Part shown: in pieces, positions 1 through 7,239 of the stretch | Layout: each line of letters starts with the position of its first letter | Position numbering within the stretch: position 1 is the first letter of the stretch | Assembly: GCA_020351895.1 (NCBI GenBank) | Contig: CP070672.1 | Coordinates: 957,474 to 967,520 of the forward strand | Origin: Thermoplasmata archaeon | GTDB taxonomy: Archaea > Thermoplasmatota > Thermoplasmata > GCA-020350865 | DNA length: 10,047 bases | Direction of reading: 5' to 3' | Translations under genes and position numbers: made by a program | The notes under the pieces: model-generated | What the model was told of the DNA's origin: nothing | Databases searched by the model: none | The model's input: only the letters and a program-made list of their open reading frames with translations

Positions 1-923
1 GAAGTCTGCCATTTTGCATATTTGCATATCTTCTTCAATGTAGGCATGCCGTCTTCTATGGCTTTGGACTTTTTCAGTGTGGAGTGCATCTTCCATAACC
101 CTCTTGTGGGTATGTAATATCCGGCTATGATTAATGTCATTAGTAACACATACAACACATTCGTTGTAAGTAGCGGATGAATGAATGTGAAGCTACCTCT
201 GGAAAGTAGTATATAATACAGGCTCCATCCCTCTGTTACTATACCTAGAATCACGAAGCCCAATGCGATTTTGAGGGAGGGCATCATGCCCCATCTCACT
301 GGCGGGGTCTTCACATTGGAGGCCTTATCTTCCACATAATCTATTGCTTGGTTTCCGAACTCCATTCCGTAATGGACAAAGGAAAAACCGATCATGAAAA
401 CAAATAAGATAAGGGGTATTCCCTCAGCAACAACATACATGAGGAACACGAAGGGTATGAAAAAGGCAGAGGATCCGAGGGCTATGGCATGCCAAATTCC
501 TCTGACTTTGAATTGGAATGGTTTCACAGAGTACCCGAGGCCGAAGAACACACCAACAAGGACAAGAAAAATGGGCCAGATACTGTTCATTAAAAGAGAG
601 ATATGAAGTGAAAGTGCAATGGCCACTCCAACATGAACTATAATCATGGTCTTAAGTGTCTTTTCTCCCATTAATTCCACAGACTTGGGAATACTGGTTT
701 TGAAGGTATCGTATTTCGCATCGATTTCCCTGTCTGTTAAGGCGTTTATTATGAAGCCCGATAGATACAATAAAACGAATGCCAAAAGCGCTTCAATCAC
801 AGGCAATTCGAAAAATCTTGATATTGTGGCAGAGCCAAGAAATAATACGGTGAATATGGCGGGAATCTCTCCAGGTAAGTATTCCAAACGACAAACTCTA
901 TAGTACGCTTTCAGATAATTCAT
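1..923 (-). CDS. UbiA-family membrane prenyltransferase (partial, 3' end outside window)
   Basis: Reading the complement from an ATG at 923 gives 307 codons with no stop before the window edge, so the C-terminus is missing. The protein is very hydrophobic with about seven to nine membrane segments. It carries both UbiA aspartate signatures: N60-A-L-T-D64-R-E-I-D68 in the first cytosolic loop, and D195-Y-V-E-D199-K followed by N203-V-K-T-P in the second. A YSVKP element lies at 131-135. Members move a polyprenyl chain from a diphosphate donor onto an acceptor using Mg2+ held by these aspartates. In archaea the commonest job is digeranylgeranylglyceryl phosphate synthesis for membrane lipids, but quinone, heme O or other acceptors cannot be excluded. 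The first motif is usually NDxxDxxxD; here the first Asp is Ala. A GTG at 938 is in frame and has a GGGGG five bases upstream, so the true start may be 938. The gene is divergent from the 1384-residue secreted protein gene. Confidence 0.88.
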   Translation of the reverse strand, partial: MNYLKAYYRVCRLEYLPGEIPAIFTVLFLGSATISRFFELPVIEALLAFVLLYLSGFIINALTDREIDAKYDTFKTSIPKSVELMGEKTLKTMIIVHVGVAIALSLHISLLMNSIWPIFLVLVGVFFGLGYSVKPFQFKVRGIWHAIALGSSAFFIPFVFLMYVVAEGIPLILFVFMIGFSFVHYGMEFGNQAIDYVEDKASNVKTPPVRWGMMPSLKIALGFVILGIVTEGWSLYYILLSRGSFTFIHPLLTTNVLYVLLMTLIIAGYYIPTRGLWKMHSTLKKSKAIEDGMPTLKKICKYAKWQT

Positions 924-990
924 GATTCCTGTCAACACATAATCCCCCTAAAGTCACTGTGTACTGTACCTCTTGATGTATTTGGAAGCA

Positions 991-1003
991 ACTTATATAA
1001 TAT
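991..1003 (-). promoter_or_regulatory. Candidate TATA box for the UbiA-family gene
   Basis: On the complement this reads ATTATATAAGT, a good archaeal TATA match. Transcription would start near 968-973, leaving a leader of about 30-50 bases before the GTG at 938 or ATG at 923. The leader contains AGGGGGAT, which would serve the GTG. Assigned by eye only. Confidence 0.5.
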
Positions 1004-1005
1004 GT

Positions 1006-1073
1006 GGTATTTAACGATTTTCATGCTCTACCCTACGTTAAATCAGTGAATTAAGGTATTTAATGATTTCATG
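1006..1073. repeat. Direct repeat, 19-20 bp, period 49
   Basis: GGTATTTAACGATTTTCATG at 1006-1025 recurs as GGTATTTAATGATTTCATG at 1055-1073, with one substitution and one deleted T. The first copy lies just upstream of the UbiA TATA box. Two tandemly placed copies in a divergent promoter region suggest regulator binding sites, but this is inference. Confidence 0.6.
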
Positions 1074-1102
1074 GTAATAACCAGTAATAATCAGATAATC
1101 AG

Positions 1103-1126
1103 ATTTCTGGGTGTGGATTCAGAAAT
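1103..1126. repeat. Inverted repeat, 7-bp arms
   Basis: ATTTCTG (1103-1109) and CAGAAAT (1120-1126) are exact reverse complements separated by ten bases. It could be an operator half-site pair or chance in AT-rich DNA. Confidence 0.4.
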
Positions 1127-1158
1127 GAGATGAACCTGGAATCACTCTTCAAAATCTG

Positions 1159-1175
1159 TAATATTTTAAATATTA
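1159..1175. repeat. 17-bp AT-only palindrome
   Basis: TAATATTTTAAATATTA consists of 8-base arms around a single central T. It lies in the middle of the divergent spacer, about 25-60 bases upstream of the candidate plus-strand TATA elements. An operator is possible; AT-only composition makes chance likely too. Confidence 0.4.
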
Positions 1176-1232
1176 TTACACATTCCAGTTTCAACGAAGA
1201 TTATATTAACCACCAAATAGATATATGACCTG

Positions 1233-1253
1233 AAAGAGGCTCAAATCCTCTTT
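1233..1253 (+). promoter_or_regulatory. Perfect 7-bp hairpin in the probable leader of the propeller/PKD gene
   Basis: AAAGAGG (1233-1239) and CCTCTTT (1247-1253) pair perfectly around a seven-base loop. The 3' arm carries CCTC, which is complementary to the GAGG in the Shine-Dalgarno at 1331-1339. Two more CCTC tracts follow, at 1259-1262 (ACCTCTAGGAG) and 1326-1329. If transcription starts near the TTATATTA box the hairpin sits at the extreme 5' end of a leader of about 115 bases. Confidence 0.4.
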
Positions 1254-1330
1254 GTAAACCTCTAGGAGATGAAACGTTCTAATTGAGGTTATACCGCTTA
1301 AATCAAGGGAAAAATACAAGTAAATCCTCA

Positions 1331-1339
1331 GGAGGAGGG
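1331..1339 (+). promoter_or_regulatory. Strong Shine-Dalgarno for the 1384-residue protein
   Basis: GGAGGAGGG lies seven bases before the ATG at 1347 and is the strongest ribosome site in the window, which fixes this start. The CCTC at 1326-1329 immediately upstream could fold onto GAGG at 1335-1338 with a five-base loop and hide the site. Confidence 0.8.
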
Positions 1340-1346
1340 AGTAGAC

Positions 1347-4300
1347 ATGAGAAAAAAAGCGTCAAGCATTTTCATATGTTTAGTAATGATCATGATGGCT
1401 TTTTCAACAGCGAATAATATTGATGATCCTTCAATGGACCAAGATGTTGGTGAGCCTCCAATCGGTCAAACATTTGGTCAACCTTTATCCTCATCCTCCC
1501 CACCTACCGAATGGCCAATGTTTCACAGGACGCCGGATAGTAATGGATTCACTCCCGATGCCGGACCCACTAACCACCCCCTATTGTGGTCCAAAGGCCT
1601 TCAAGCCAATGTCAAGACCTCTCCTGCTGCTGTGGATGGGAGGGTGTATGTAAATGGATTTCTTAATTCTGTAAGCGCGTTATACTGCCTTGATGCAGAA
1701 ACAGGAGCAACCCTTTGGAGGTACATTGTATCTGAAGGCCGTATCAGCACCGCCCCCTGTGTTTCGGATGGTAAGGTCTACTTCGGCAAGAATTGGGGTG
1801 ATGGAAAATTCTATTGTCTGGATGCATACATAGGTTCATTGATTTGGGAGGCCATTGTAGGGGATATGTACATTCAAGGGGCAGTGGTTGTGGATGATGT
1901 GATTTACATCCCCACATCCAGATCGGGGATCTACGCACTGTACGCATCAAACGGGACTCAGATTTGGGAGATCTCTGGTGGCTCAATGCACGCCGGTGTA
2001 GCAGTTGATGGTGATGTTTTATACGGGATTTCCTCTGGTTTGAAGGCGGTTAATAGACATACCGGTGCCACAATTTGGACTTACCCCACTGGCTTTGTTT
2101 ACTCGACACCTGCAGTGGCCTATGGGAAGGTCTTTGTTCAATCATACAATGGATATCTTTACGCAGTTCACAAGGATACAGGAGCCCTAATATGGAGTTA
2201 CAATCTTGGAGTTTCCAATTCCCATGGGGTTCAATCCTCCCCTGCAGCCGGGTACAACAGTATCTTTGTGGGTTGCCAAGGCCGCAGTGATGGAAATAAT
2301 TTCCTCTGTTTCGACCCTGATAATGGGAATCTGCTTTGGTCTGTTAACACAGGTGGAAACGTATTAACGTCTGCGGCCATTGCAGGAAACAATTTGGTAT
2401 ACATCGCCTCAAGCAGACTGTATGCAATCAATGTAACTTACGGAACAAAACTGTGGAATCATTATCTCTATGGCTCCTCGGTTGTGGCGTCCCCTGCAAT
2501 ATACAATGGCGTGGTTTATATTACCTCAGTGACCACGGCATATGCAATCGGAAATTACAGGGAGCCCCCACCCACCAATCAGCCTCCAGTGGCTGATGCT
2601 GGATCTGATCAGACTGTGAATGTTGGAGACTTGGTGCAGTTTGACGGTTCAGGTTCCTATGATCCCGATGGCAATGTCACATTCTATGATTGGGATTTCG
2701 GAGACGGCTCCCCTCACGGTTCAGGAATGAACCCAACACATGTCTACAATATTTCTGGTGATTACACGGTCACCCTAACAGTTTGGGATGATGACAATGC
2801 CTCGGATGATGATACGTGTATTATCACGGTACATTCAGTTGGTAATCTGCCAACTGCAAATGCAGGTTTAAACCATACCATTAACGAAGGTGAGGAGGCG
2901 ATTTTCAATGTCTCAGGGTCTTATGACCCAGACGGTTATATAGTGAAGTACGAACTCGATTTTGGTGATGGGACAAATTATACCTGGTTACCTTCCGCCA
3001 CGAATGTTACAGGAACAGATATCCTAGTTTATGTTACACGAACTTTCGGAGCCTACAACCGTACATTTTTTAATGAGGATTTACCTCGTATTCTTGAGGA
3101 AGAAGGATTTGATCCGTTAATTAGTGGCCCGGATCACATCGAGGATATTACCTCCGATATTCTGGAAAACTATGATCAACTGTGGATACTCTCTACGAAT
3201 TTTTCATCTCATGGGATATTCAGCACCTCGGAAATAGATGCGATCCTTGATTTTCAGGCAAATGGGGGTGGTGTCCTTGTTATGGCGGATCATGTCGGTG
3301 GCGGTTTGAATTTTGCTGCAGATGCGAATCAGGTATCCACAAATTTCGGAGTTACATTTTCTGGCTTTGTGAATCATGGGCACAGAGTGATTGATCCCTT
3401 TATTGTGGATCACCCATTAAATGAAGATGTGGATACGATTTGGGGTCATTGGTCTGAGGCTGACCTTTCCGTAACAAATCCCGATGTAGATGTCATCGCG
3501 ATTCACAGTGGCTATGAAATGATAGCAGTTTTGGATGTTGAAGGTGAAGGAAAGATGGTATTTGACACTAGTTTTACCAGAATGGAAGATGGTGATGATC
3601 CAAATGGTCATCATATTCTTCAAGGGGATAATGTTCAGTATGCAAAGAACATAGCAAAATGGCTCGGAATGGAGTTTGCCCCCGAAGCACCACCTCTTAT
3701 CAACCATACATACGGAGATGACGGTTTAGGTACAAACGGGATATATACGATGACTCTAACGGTCACAGATAATGAAGGTAACTCTGCAACAGATACATGT
3801 GTCGTGACAGTGAACAATGTCAACCCAACAGTGGATTCCTTCGGTCCTTTCGTGGTTAATGAGGGATCTCCCTTAACCTTATCCGCTATTGCAAATGATC
3901 AAGGAAGCGACGATCTGATTTTCACATGGAACTTTGAAGACGGTCCCACAATCGTGAACTCGTACTTCAATGACGGCATGGGTCCAGATCCCTATCCCAG
4001 TCCTTTCGGCATATTTCCATTCTCAGCCGCAGATGATGTAGAACATACCTATGGGGACGATGGAGTTTATAGCATATCCCTCAAGGTTGAAGACGATGAT
4101 AAAGGAGCAGTCTATGTTAATACCACGGTTACTGTGAATAACATGGCACCAGGCATAACAATAATGGCTACACCTTCAGGTGACGAAGGGTCATCTCTTA
4201 CCTTTCAGGCTGAGGCCACAGATTCAGGGAGCGACGATCTAACATTCGAATGGGACTTCGAATATGGCCCCACAATAAAGAACACATATTACAATGATGG

Positions 4301-5501
4301 TGCAGGCCCTGAGCCAGTATACGATCCCCTCACAAATGAGATAAAAAGTCCAGACGGTTTGTATCCATTCATTGCCACAGATACTGTGAATCATAACTAT
4401 GGAGATGATTATAATTACACCCTGATTCTGAGGGTGACAGATGATGATGGTGGAACATCCACATATACAACCACTATTTCGATATATAATTTGGCTCCCT
4501 CGATAACCTTGTTTGCCATTCCTTTGGTTGTTTTCGAGGGAATCCCTTCGACATTTATTGCCAGTGCTAAAGATCACGGAAGCGATGATTTAAATTTTGA
4601 ATGGGACTTTGGTGACTCCAGCTCACTTATCAAAAATACATACTACAATGATGGAATTGCACCAGATTCTGATCCAAGTCCAGATGGAACCTTTCCATTC
4701 ATTGCCACAGATACTTTAAACCACACTTATGGCGATGATTACAACTACACATTGAGTTTGAAGGTAACCGACGATGATGGTGGAGCCACCACATTCACAA
4801 CAACAGTTACCGTTCAGAATGTTGATCCCACAATCGAGAGTGTTGATGCGTACATGCATGTGAACTTCACACTTCGGGTTGCAGGTGAAAAATGGCATTC
4901 AGTCAATATCACTCTCTATGAAAATGATACCGAGATATGGAGTGCAGGGATCACAAGGCAACCAGGAAGTCCGGATGAGCAGGCAGCTACTCTTACCGGT
5001 CACATTATAAATTTTGGATGCACTTATCACGCGGTAGTGGACTATCTTCCCAATGACCCGAGGGTAAATGGAAACTTTTGGGGGGGAACTCCTGTTTGGA
5101 TCATCTTGGAGTTTCAGGATGGAACCTCTGAAAGACTTCACCATACTTTCAATGTAAGGCAGTCAGATTGGGATTCAGATCATTGGAATCATATCGATCC
5201 CTGGGAAGTGGATTTGACCGGGATATTTTATATGCATAATATAACCTTGGAAGCCACAGCTTCTGATCCGGGTAGTGATGACCTCATTTTCAATTGGGAA
5301 TTTGGAGATGGAGATATCGCGGGGCCAAATAAATATTTCAACGACGGCCTAGGTCCAGATCCATATCCGAGCCCAGAGGGAATATTTCCTTTTTCAGTCA
5401 CTGACATTGTTACACATATTTATTCAGGACCAGAGACCATAATCTTAACAGTTTCAGATGACGATGGAGGAACAACTTCAATAACAATCGACATACTATA
5501 A
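1347..5501 (+). CDS. Large secreted beta-propeller/PKD protein with a GATase-like domain inserted in one PKD
   Basis: A signal peptide (residues 1-about 23, RKK then a hydrophobic core) is followed by a short linker and a PQQ-type beta-propeller at about 56-402, with repeated Trp-docking units (TLWRY, LIWEA, QIWEI, TIWTY, LIWSY, LLWSV, KLWNH). PKD domains follow: PKD1 411-498; PKD2 in two halves, 499-551 and 782-825; PKD3 826-933; PKD4 934-1049; PKD5 1050-1159; PKD6 from 1160 to the end. Between the PKD2 halves, residues about 553-781 look like a class-I glutamine-amidotransferase-fold domain of the ThuA/DUF4350/GIFT sort, with GGGVLVMADH and DHPLNEDV. No nucleophile Cys is visible at the elbow, so it is probably not an amidotransferase. 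Residues about 1165-1296 are another inserted beta-rich segment. Many N-x-S/T sites fit an exported glycoprotein. No C-terminal membrane helix or sorting tail is visible. Role: probably surface or extracellular binding or adhesion; substrate unknown. Confidence 0.92.
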   Translation: MRKKASSIFICLVMIMMAFSTANNIDDPSMDQDVGEPPIGQTFGQPLSSSSPPTEWPMFHRTPDSNGFTPDAGPTNHPLLWSKGLQANVKTSPAAVDGRVYVNGFLNSVSALYCLDAETGATLWRYIVSEGRISTAPCVSDGKVYFGKNWGDGKFYCLDAYIGSLIWEAIVGDMYIQGAVVVDDVIYIPTSRSGIYALYASNGTQIWEISGGSMHAGVAVDGDVLYGISSGLKAVNRHTGATIWTYPTGFVYSTPAVAYGKVFVQSYNGYLYAVHKDTGALIWSYNLGVSNSHGVQSSPAAGYNSIFVGCQGRSDGNNFLCFDPDNGNLLWSVNTGGNVLTSAAIAGNNLVYIASSRLYAINVTYGTKLWNHYLYGSSVVASPAIYNGVVYITSVTTAYAIGNYREPPPTNQPPVADAGSDQTVNVGDLVQFDGSGSYDPDGNVTFYDWDFGDGSPHGSGMNPTHVYNISGDYTVTLTVWDDDNASDDDTCIITVHSVGNLPTANAGLNHTINEGEEAIFNVSGSYDPDGYIVKYELDFGDGTNYTWLPSATNVTGTDILVYVTRTFGAYNRTFFNEDLPRILEEEGFDPLISGPDHIEDITSDILENYDQLWILSTNFSSHGIFSTSEIDAILDFQANGGGVLVMADHVGGGLNFAADANQVSTNFGVTFSGFVNHGHRVIDPFIVDHPLNEDVDTIWGHWSEADLSVTNPDVDVIAIHSGYEMIAVLDVEGEGKMVFDTSFTRMEDGDDPNGHHILQGDNVQYAKNIAKWLGMEFAPEAPPLINHTYGDDGLGTNGIYTMTLTVTDNEGNSATDTCVVTVNNVNPTVDSFGPFVVNEGSPLTLSAIANDQGSDDLIFTWNFEDGPTIVNSYFNDGMGPDPYPSPFGIFPFSAADDVEHTYGDDGVYSISLKVEDDDKGAVYVNTTVTVNNMAPGITIMATPSGDEGSSLTFQAEATDSGSDDLTFEWDFEYGPTIKNTYYNDGAGPEPVYDPLTNEIKSPDGLYPFIATDTVNHNYGDDYNYTLILRVTDDDGGTSTYTTTISIYNLAPSITLFAIPLVVFEGIPSTFIASAKDHGSDDLNFEWDFGDSSSLIKNTYYNDGIAPDSDPSPDGTFPFIATDTLNHTYGDDYNYTLSLKVTDDDGGATTFTTTVTVQNVDPTIESVDAYMHVNFTLRVAGEKWHSVNITLYENDTEIWSAGITRQPGSPDEQAATLTGHIINFGCTYHAVVDYLPNDPRVNGNFWGGTPVWIILEFQDGTSERLHHTFNVRQSDWDSDHWNHIDPWEVDLTGIFYMHNITLEATASDPGSDDLIFNWEFGDGDIAGPNKYFNDGLGPDPYPSPEGIFPFSVTDIVTHIYSGPETIILTVSDDDGGTTSITIDIL
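2999..3692 (+). other. Sub-domain: GATase1/ThuA-like insert inside PKD2
   Basis: Residues about 552-782 of the secreted protein. The segment begins with a hydrophobic strand (ILVYVTRTFG), then an alpha/beta pattern with LWILSTNFSS, a helix STSEIDAILDFQANGGG, the strand VLVMADH and DHPLNEDVDTIWGHWSEADL, and closes with a helix ending at WLGMEF. This order matches flavodoxin-like class-I GATase relatives (DUF4350, ThuA, IFT52 GIFT). The PKD fold resumes at NHTYGDDG. Confidence 0.6.
4364..4715 (+). repeat. 22-bp exact direct repeat within PKD4/PKD5
   Basis: The 22 bases at 4364-4385 and 4694-4715 are identical and lie exactly 330 bases (110 codons) apart. They encode the same PFIATDT stretch in neighbouring PKD domains, and the following bases remain similar. 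This fits relatively recent tandem duplication or gene conversion between the two domains. Confidence 0.8.
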
Positions 5502-5522
5502 AAATCACCTAATAAAACAAAA

Positions 5523-5537
5523 GTTATTTTTAATAAC
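5523..5537 (+). promoter_or_regulatory. TATA-like element and inverted repeat before the 528-residue gene
   Basis: GTTATTTTTAATAAC has 6-base arms around TTT and contains TTTTTAATA, a reasonable TATA box. Its centre is about 30 bases before the ATG at 5561, the spacing expected for a leaderless mRNA, and no Shine-Dalgarno is visible between. The T-run may also help terminate the upstream gene. Confidence 0.5.
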
Positions 5538-5560
5538 ATAGCCTTATCTGTACGGATTGA

Positions 5561-7147
5561 ATGAAAAAACAAAAGAGGATGCGAATCAAGACAGGGGCTA
5601 GGACGGCCTCTAAGGTTCAGGAGAAGGAGCTGATCTCCAAGGCAAAGAAGATTCGCAAGAACCCCGAATTGATACTTCCGAGATGTGAACATGAAGGAAG
5701 ATGCACCTTCGATAAGATAAGAAGGCAAGTGGCAAGGGTGCAGGATCTTGCAGATGACGAAAAAAAACTGGCAAAATTAGCAAAATCTGGGGATCAATTG
5801 GCAAGGGCATATGCAGCCACACTCCTTTTGACGCATTCAGAGAAGGCCCCGTATTTAGCGGTATTTCGCACTCCATTCGGTGAAATTGCCTATGCAATGA
5901 GGGGAAAGGTGAAAAAAGAGAAACTGATTGGTGTGCAGCACTATGACAAGCCGAAATGGAAACTCCTTTCTGTTATCGACCTTGCAGCGAAGAAAAGACT
6001 CCACATATACTCCACAAAAAAAGGCATGGTGTGTATGGGAAAGGAGGCTAAGCCACCAGCAAATTTTGTGAAGGAAATGATTGCCGCATTAAAATACGAT
6101 CTCAGAAAAGAAGGTAAAATCTTTGCGTGTGAGCATCTTTCTTCCAAAGAAGTTGCTAAGAAAAGAGCCACATCAGATGACTACATACTGACAAATTGGA
6201 AATCTGCTAACATCAGCATTGCAGTTTGCGAAAAATGCACTTCCAAAAAGAGCAACATCATGGCCTCCATAACCCAGAATATGGCCATACCAAAATCCGA
6301 GGATGATTTTGATCTGGATGTAATCACGAATCTGAAGTGCAAGGTGGACTGTGAAGAGTGCGATATTAAAAAGCGTATCGATGTTAAGGAAGAGACAAAA
6401 AATGAGTACCTCACCGGAAGTGTCTCTGACTTCGAGCTCATAAAAAAGCATCAAGAAAATTTCGAGGAATTCCTAAGGGAAGGAGATAAGAAGTTTTATG
6501 TCATGGATGAAAACTGCTATGGTAGTGATATGAAAGCCTTCATCAATGCGCTGAATCCTACAGAGGAGGAAAGAGAGGGCCTCAAAGTCATATTAAAAAG
6601 GGTAAATACTCCAGTGGTCGTCACGAAGGCCACACCCAACAAGGTATTGAACATGTTCTGGGAAGAGCATGGGAAGAAGGCCATAAATGCAATTGTAAAG
6701 GATGAGAAGATAGCACAAAAACTGTTTGATAAGGCTGATTTCTCAAAATCATCCCCATCACAGATTCTAAGGGAGGCGAGCATCCTTACAAAAGAGAGGG
6801 ATATTATCTCGGCCCTTCCCCAGTACAAATCCCTACCCCCCATAGCAAAATTTGCGGATAACATAGCAAGAACATACATGACCTCCGGGAAAGAGGATGC
6901 ACTTCGGGCAATTGAACACTACAAAGGCGGAGATACCAGAATCAAATCTGTGGCATATGCATTCCTTCTTGCCCTAAAGCAGGGAGCCAGTAAGAAGTGG
7001 CAGTACACGAAAACAGAGATAGATTTCGCCCAATTTCTAAAGGAACCGGCATTAAAACTCTTAGATTCAGGACCAGAGGAATACCACGATAAATTACAAA
7101 GTCTCTTGTCAGCTACAGGCTCGACAAAAAGATTAACCAAGGATTAG
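5561..7147 (+). CDS. Conserved-looking cytoplasmic protein of unknown function, cysteine-rich middle
   Basis: I do not recognise this 528-residue protein. It has no signal peptide or membrane segment, is rich in Lys and Glu, and starts with a very basic tail. Cys/His groups suggest metal binding: C42-E-H44-xxx-C48 near the N-terminus, C190-E-H192, C223-x-x-C226, and C260-xxx-C264-x-x-C267. The last three groups lie in one stretch of about 80 residues and could form one or two zinc ribbons. Residues about 95-165 look beta-rich, and the C-terminal half (about 280-528) is mostly helical with charged repeats. It probably has a leaderless mRNA: TATA-like sequence about 30 bases upstream and no Shine-Dalgarno. 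The gap to the upstream gene is 59 bases. A T-run at 7174-7179 after the stop may terminate it. Nucleic-acid binding would fit the basic, Cys-bearing character but is only a guess. Confidence 0.85.
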   Translation: MKKQKRMRIKTGARTASKVQEKELISKAKKIRKNPELILPRCEHEGRCTFDKIRRQVARVQDLADDEKKLAKLAKSGDQLARAYAATLLLTHSEKAPYLAVFRTPFGEIAYAMRGKVKKEKLIGVQHYDKPKWKLLSVIDLAAKKRLHIYSTKKGMVCMGKEAKPPANFVKEMIAALKYDLRKEGKIFACEHLSSKEVAKKRATSDDYILTNWKSANISIAVCEKCTSKKSNIMASITQNMAIPKSEDDFDLDVITNLKCKVDCEECDIKKRIDVKEETKNEYLTGSVSDFELIKKHQENFEEFLREGDKKFYVMDENCYGSDMKAFINALNPTEEEREGLKVILKRVNTPVVVTKATPNKVLNMFWEEHGKKAINAIVKDEKIAQKLFDKADFSKSSPSQILREASILTKERDIISALPQYKSLPPIAKFADNIARTYMTSGKEDALRAIEHYKGGDTRIKSVAYAFLLALKQGASKKWQYTKTEIDFAQFLKEPALKLLDSGPEEYHDKLQSLLSATGSTKRLTKD

Positions 7148-7197
7148 AACTCCAAAAATCTTCTCAACCTATCTTTTTTGAGACTGTCTGAATTACC

Positions 7198-7205
7198 TTT
7201 TTATA
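7198..7205 (+). promoter_or_regulatory. Candidate TATA box for the 469-residue secreted protein
   Basis: TTTTTATA lies 35-42 bases before the ATG at 7240. Start of transcription would fall near 7228, giving a leader of roughly ten bases that still contains AAGGTGG (7229-7235) as a modest Shine-Dalgarno. AGGTGG occurs twice, at 7221 and 7230. Confidence 0.55.
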
Positions 7206-7239
7206 CCATCAACTGAATCTAGGTGGCCAAGGTGGAAAA

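Larger units (their letters stand above)
924..1346. other. Divergent intergenic region (423 bases), no protein gene seen
   Basis: This AT-rich spacer separates the divergent UbiA-like and propeller/PKD genes. Only very short open frames occur in it, for example ATG at 1269 followed by four codons and a stop, where AGGAG abuts the ATG with no spacing. It holds a minus-strand TATA box, a direct repeat (1006-1025 and 1055-1073), an inverted repeat (1103-1126), an AT-only palindrome (1159-1175), a hairpin (1233-1253) and the Shine-Dalgarno at 1331-1339. Possible plus-strand TATA elements are TTATATTA at 1201-1208, GATATATG at 1220-1227 and CTTAAAT near 1297; I cannot decide between them. Confidence 0.75.

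Noticed and set aside
394..903. Two plus-strand open frames (394-606 and 646-903)
   Set aside because: They lie opposite the well-supported UbiA-family gene on the minus strand and show no domain-like features.
1269..1286. Five-codon upstream open frame in the leader of the giant gene
   Set aside because: The AGGAG directly abuts the ATG with no spacer, so translation is unlikely; the peptide has no features.
4364..4715. Mobile element or CRISPR-like repeat
   Set aside because: The 22-bp repeat encodes equivalent positions in adjacent PKD domains, which explains it fully as domain duplication.
5523..5537. Rho-independent style terminator after the giant gene
   Set aside because: The inverted repeat is AT-only with a three-base loop and is not followed by a U-run; a TATA element for the next gene explains it better.
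6173..6454. Overlapping minus-strand frames inside the 528-residue gene
   Set aside because: Shadow frames of a long continuous gene with good coding character on the plus strand.
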